In this document: in pieces, positions 6,734 to 8,571 of the stretch
Numbering within the stretch: the stretch's first letter is position 1
How the letters are laid out: each line of letters opens with the position of its first letter
Source: a bacterium
Lineage (GTDB): Bacteria; SZUA-79; Acidulodesulfobacterales; Acidulodesulfobacteraceae
DNA length: 8,571 nucleotides
Assembly: GCA_021803845.1 (NCBI GenBank)
Contig: JAJZLA010000048.1
Span: 1-8,571 of the forward strand
Reading direction: 5' to 3'
Notes under the pieces: generated by a model
Seen by the model: only the letters and a program-made list of their open reading frames with translations
Database searches by the model: none
What the model was told of the DNA's origin: nothing
Made by a program: the position numbers and the translations under genes

Positions 6734-8416
6734 ATGAAATACCGTAGAAAATGCATGATGCCAAAAAATAAAAATCCTAAAATAAGCGTTTGCATTCCAG
6801 TTTATAATCACGAAAAATATATAGCCCAGTGTATTGAAAGCGTAATATCTCAGGATTATCAAAATATTGAGGTAATAATTAGCGATAACTGTTCCACCGA
6901 TGGGACGGCAGATATAATAAAGCGATATTTATCCGATACCAGAGTTAGGTTTTATCACAATGAAACAAATTTAGGAATGGTTCGTAATACTGAAATACTT
7001 CTCAATTATATAAAAGGTGATTTTGCGGCTATCCTTAGCAGCGATGATTACTGGTCTGATTTAACCTTCCTGTCTCAGGCAGTTGATAGGATAAATGCTC
7101 ACGAAGATGTGATAATGGTTTGCGGCGGTAAAAAATATTTTCTGGAAGATGATAAAACTCAAATACAGGATTTTTCCGACAATACCGATGATATTTATGA
7201 CGGCAGACAAATTGTTTTGAGAGGGCTGAATGCATGGGTTTCATTTGAAGTAGGCGCAATGGTCATAAAAACAACATTCGTAAAGAGAATATTCTATTTA
7301 AGATACGACTTGCCTGGGAATGATGTTTTGCTTTTTTGGAAGTTATGCCTTCAAGGAAAAGTTTATGTACTAAGAAAGCCCTTTCTTATGTTCAGAGTGC
7401 ACCACAATAATACCGGCAGATGCTATTCCATAGATGATTTTATAAAAAGGATAATTTGTAATTCCATTGTTCCTATACTGCTTTATAATGACGTCATTAA
7501 GAATAATTATTTTTTAAAAAGTGTATTTGATAAGTGGTTAATAAAAAATGTGCTTTTATTTATGATTGGTCCATGGGGATGGGATAATTTCGATATATTT
7601 AAAAAAGCTTATGAAGATATACTGGTTAAAACGGGATTGTCTATTTCAGATTTCGGAATAGAATCTTTATTTAATAGATTGCATAAAATTAAAAATTTAG
7701 AAGAAAAAACTTATGATTTGTCTGATTATATAACGGCAGATGATTTAGAAGAGCCTGATAATAAAATAATATCTATGATTAGCGACCATATACAGGAAAA
7801 TTGCCAAGAAAGAATTAACGATTATGAATATATTTTAAATAACAGCCATACATTAAAGAAAAAAGTCTGCGATTATATAAAAGGCGACATGGAACTTATC
7901 GGCAGTATCAATTATGATATTAGAATAAAAAATAGTTTATTAGGGTCAGGCATAGAAGGAGATAAAGTAAGAGATTTTTTTGATATATTTATATATTCAA
8001 AGACATATATAAATATACCTGCAAAATTACAAACCGTCAATTTTAATTTTATGCAGGGTGGATTAGGTAGCTTTGAGCAAATTAACGGCCATGCCGGTCA
8101 AGAATTTAATATTATAGATAATATTGTCGATATATTTGGGAGCGGTTGGATAATAGATGCGGTAAATAAGACTGTGCCGGATAGCGTTTATGTCGGATTA
8201 AGTCAAAACGATCAAATAAAATATTTTATCGAAACCAAATTATATAAGGGGCATGACATTGCTAACATAATAGGTTCAAATCCATTAGGGAATTACAGCT
8301 ACTATTTCGTAATACCTTCAGATATTATTTTATCCGGAAAGTACAATATCATAACTATATTCATTAAAAAAAATAATGCATTTATTTTTGATAATAATAA
8401 AAAATTGATATGTTAG
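6734..8416 (+). CDS. Glycosyltransferase family 2 with C-terminal beta-rich domain
   Basis: The N-terminal third is a GT-A family 2 glycosyltransferase, using a nucleotide-sugar in the cytoplasm. SVCIPVYNHEKYIAQCIESV is at 18-37, DNCSTDGT (51-58) contacts the nucleotide, and the metal-binding acidic pair is in LSSDDYW (101-107). PGNDVLLFWKL (194-204) offers the likely catalytic aspartate, and FRVHHNNTG (220-228) is the usual closing motif. Residues 240-440 are helical and unassigned. Residues 471-550 (GWIIDAVNK, then VYVGLSQND, HDIANIIG, VIPSDIILSGKYNIITIFI) resemble a beta-sandwich module found at the C-termini of other bacterial glycan enzymes. The start is uncertain: ATG at 6734, 6755 or 6758 are all possible and none has a good ribosome site. 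Asp is almost always GAT (16 of the first 18), against 5 of 11 in cysC, so the gene probably has a different origin from its upstream neighbours. Confidence 0.87.
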   Translation: MKYRRKCMMPKNKNPKISVCIPVYNHEKYIAQCIESVISQDYQNIEVIISDNCSTDGTADIIKRYLSDTRVRFYHNETNLGMVRNTEILLNYIKGDFAAILSSDDYWSDLTFLSQAVDRINAHEDVIMVCGGKKYFLEDDKTQIQDFSDNTDDIYDGRQIVLRGLNAWVSFEVGAMVIKTTFVKRIFYLRYDLPGNDVLLFWKLCLQGKVYVLRKPFLMFRVHHNNTGRCYSIDDFIKRIICNSIVPILLYNDVIKNNYFLKSVFDKWLIKNVLLFMIGPWGWDNFDIFKKAYEDILVKTGLSISDFGIESLFNRLHKIKNLEEKTYDLSDYITADDLEEPDNKIISMISDHIQENCQERINDYEYILNNSHTLKKKVCDYIKGDMELIGSINYDIRIKNSLLGSGIEGDKVRDFFDIFIYSKTYINIPAKLQTVNFNFMQGGLGSFEQINGHAGQEFNIIDNIVDIFGSGWIIDAVNKTVPDSVYVGLSQNDQIKYFIETKLYKGHDIANIIGSNPLGNYSYYFVIPSDIILSGKYNIITIFIKKNNAFIFDNNKKLIC

Positions 8417-8432
8417 GGGCAATTATACTATT

Positions 8433-8516
8433 ATGTTTAGTAGAGCAGGAGGTTTTTTGCAGATACTATTTTTAGATATTGTTTATGTTTCAGAACCGGA
8501 ATATAAATTTAGATGA
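8433..8516 (+). pseudogene. Short possible remnant or start of a further glycan gene
   Basis: A 27-codon frame opens at ATG 8433. A better-placed start is TTG at 8457, 4 bases after AGGAGG (8447-8452), giving MQILFLDIVYVSEPEYKFR before TGA at 8514-8516. The peptide reads like the first strand of a GT-B glycosyltransferase. After the TGA the same frame stays open to the window end (FFVKYISNMQDCFLNLSG), so this may be a gene broken by a nonsense mutation or a frameshift, or simply chance in AT-rich DNA. The window ends too soon to decide. Confidence 0.25.
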
Positions 8517-8571
8517 TTCTTTGTTAAGTATATATCTAATATGCAAGATTGTTTTCTAAATCTATCCGGGG

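Noticed and set aside
1..8571. CRISPR arrays, tRNA or rRNA genes, transposases, integrases
   Set aside because: No spaced direct repeats, tRNA-like cloverleaf, rRNA sequence or mobile-element protein motif was seen on either strand.

Overview
The window is a stretch of an AT-rich bacterial genome carrying a surface-glycan or protein-glycosylation locus. Every supported gene lies on the + strand. The genes from position 3 to about 6567 are packed as one operon, with gaps of a few bases or ATGA stop/start overlaps at 2602-2605, 3591-3594 and 6415-6418. A GT9 (heptosyltransferase-type) enzyme, Shine-Dalgarno sites such as GGAGG at 1952-1956, and a mixture of sugar transferases suggest a Gram-negative bacterium. 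The source cannot be resolved further. A flagellin- or pilus-glycosylation setting is plausible, but no flagellar gene is in the window.

Layout. Positions 3-206 hold the 3' end of an unidentified gene. A long GT9 glycosyltransferase (213-1925) has an extra helical C-terminal region of about 210 residues. It is followed by a 213-residue protein of unknown function (1964-2605), a sulfotransferase (2602-3594), the APS kinase CysC (3591-4196) and a GT4-type glycosyltransferase (4212-5381). Next comes an HlpA-like GT-A glycosyltransferase that is split by a one-base frameshift: its N-terminus lies at 5386-5466 and the rest at 5468-6418. Overlapping its stop is a 50-codon stump of a second GT4 gene (6415-6567), related to the N-terminus of the 4212 gene. 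After an AT-rich gap with a candidate extended -10 promoter embedded in an inverted repeat, a 560-residue GT2 glycosyltransferase with a C-terminal beta-rich domain follows (6734-8416). The last 155 bases hold only a short, doubtful coding remnant.

How the genes fit together. CysC phosphorylates APS to PAPS, and the sulfotransferase, whose stop codon overlaps the cysC start, can use PAPS to sulfate an acceptor. The flanking glycosyltransferases would build that acceptor, so the simplest reading is a pathway for a sulfated surface or protein-linked glycan. No ATP sulfurylase is present, so APS must come from elsewhere in the genome.

The right third looks rearranged. It has a frameshifted gene, a truncated GT4 paralogue, and then a gene with its own candidate promoter and clearly different codon use. 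This fits the gene replacement often seen at the variable ends of glycan loci. No transposase, integrase, tRNA, rRNA or CRISPR array was seen. The most notable items are the frameshift, the truncated paralogue with its junction, the inverted repeat over the promoter, and the unidentified 213-residue protein.
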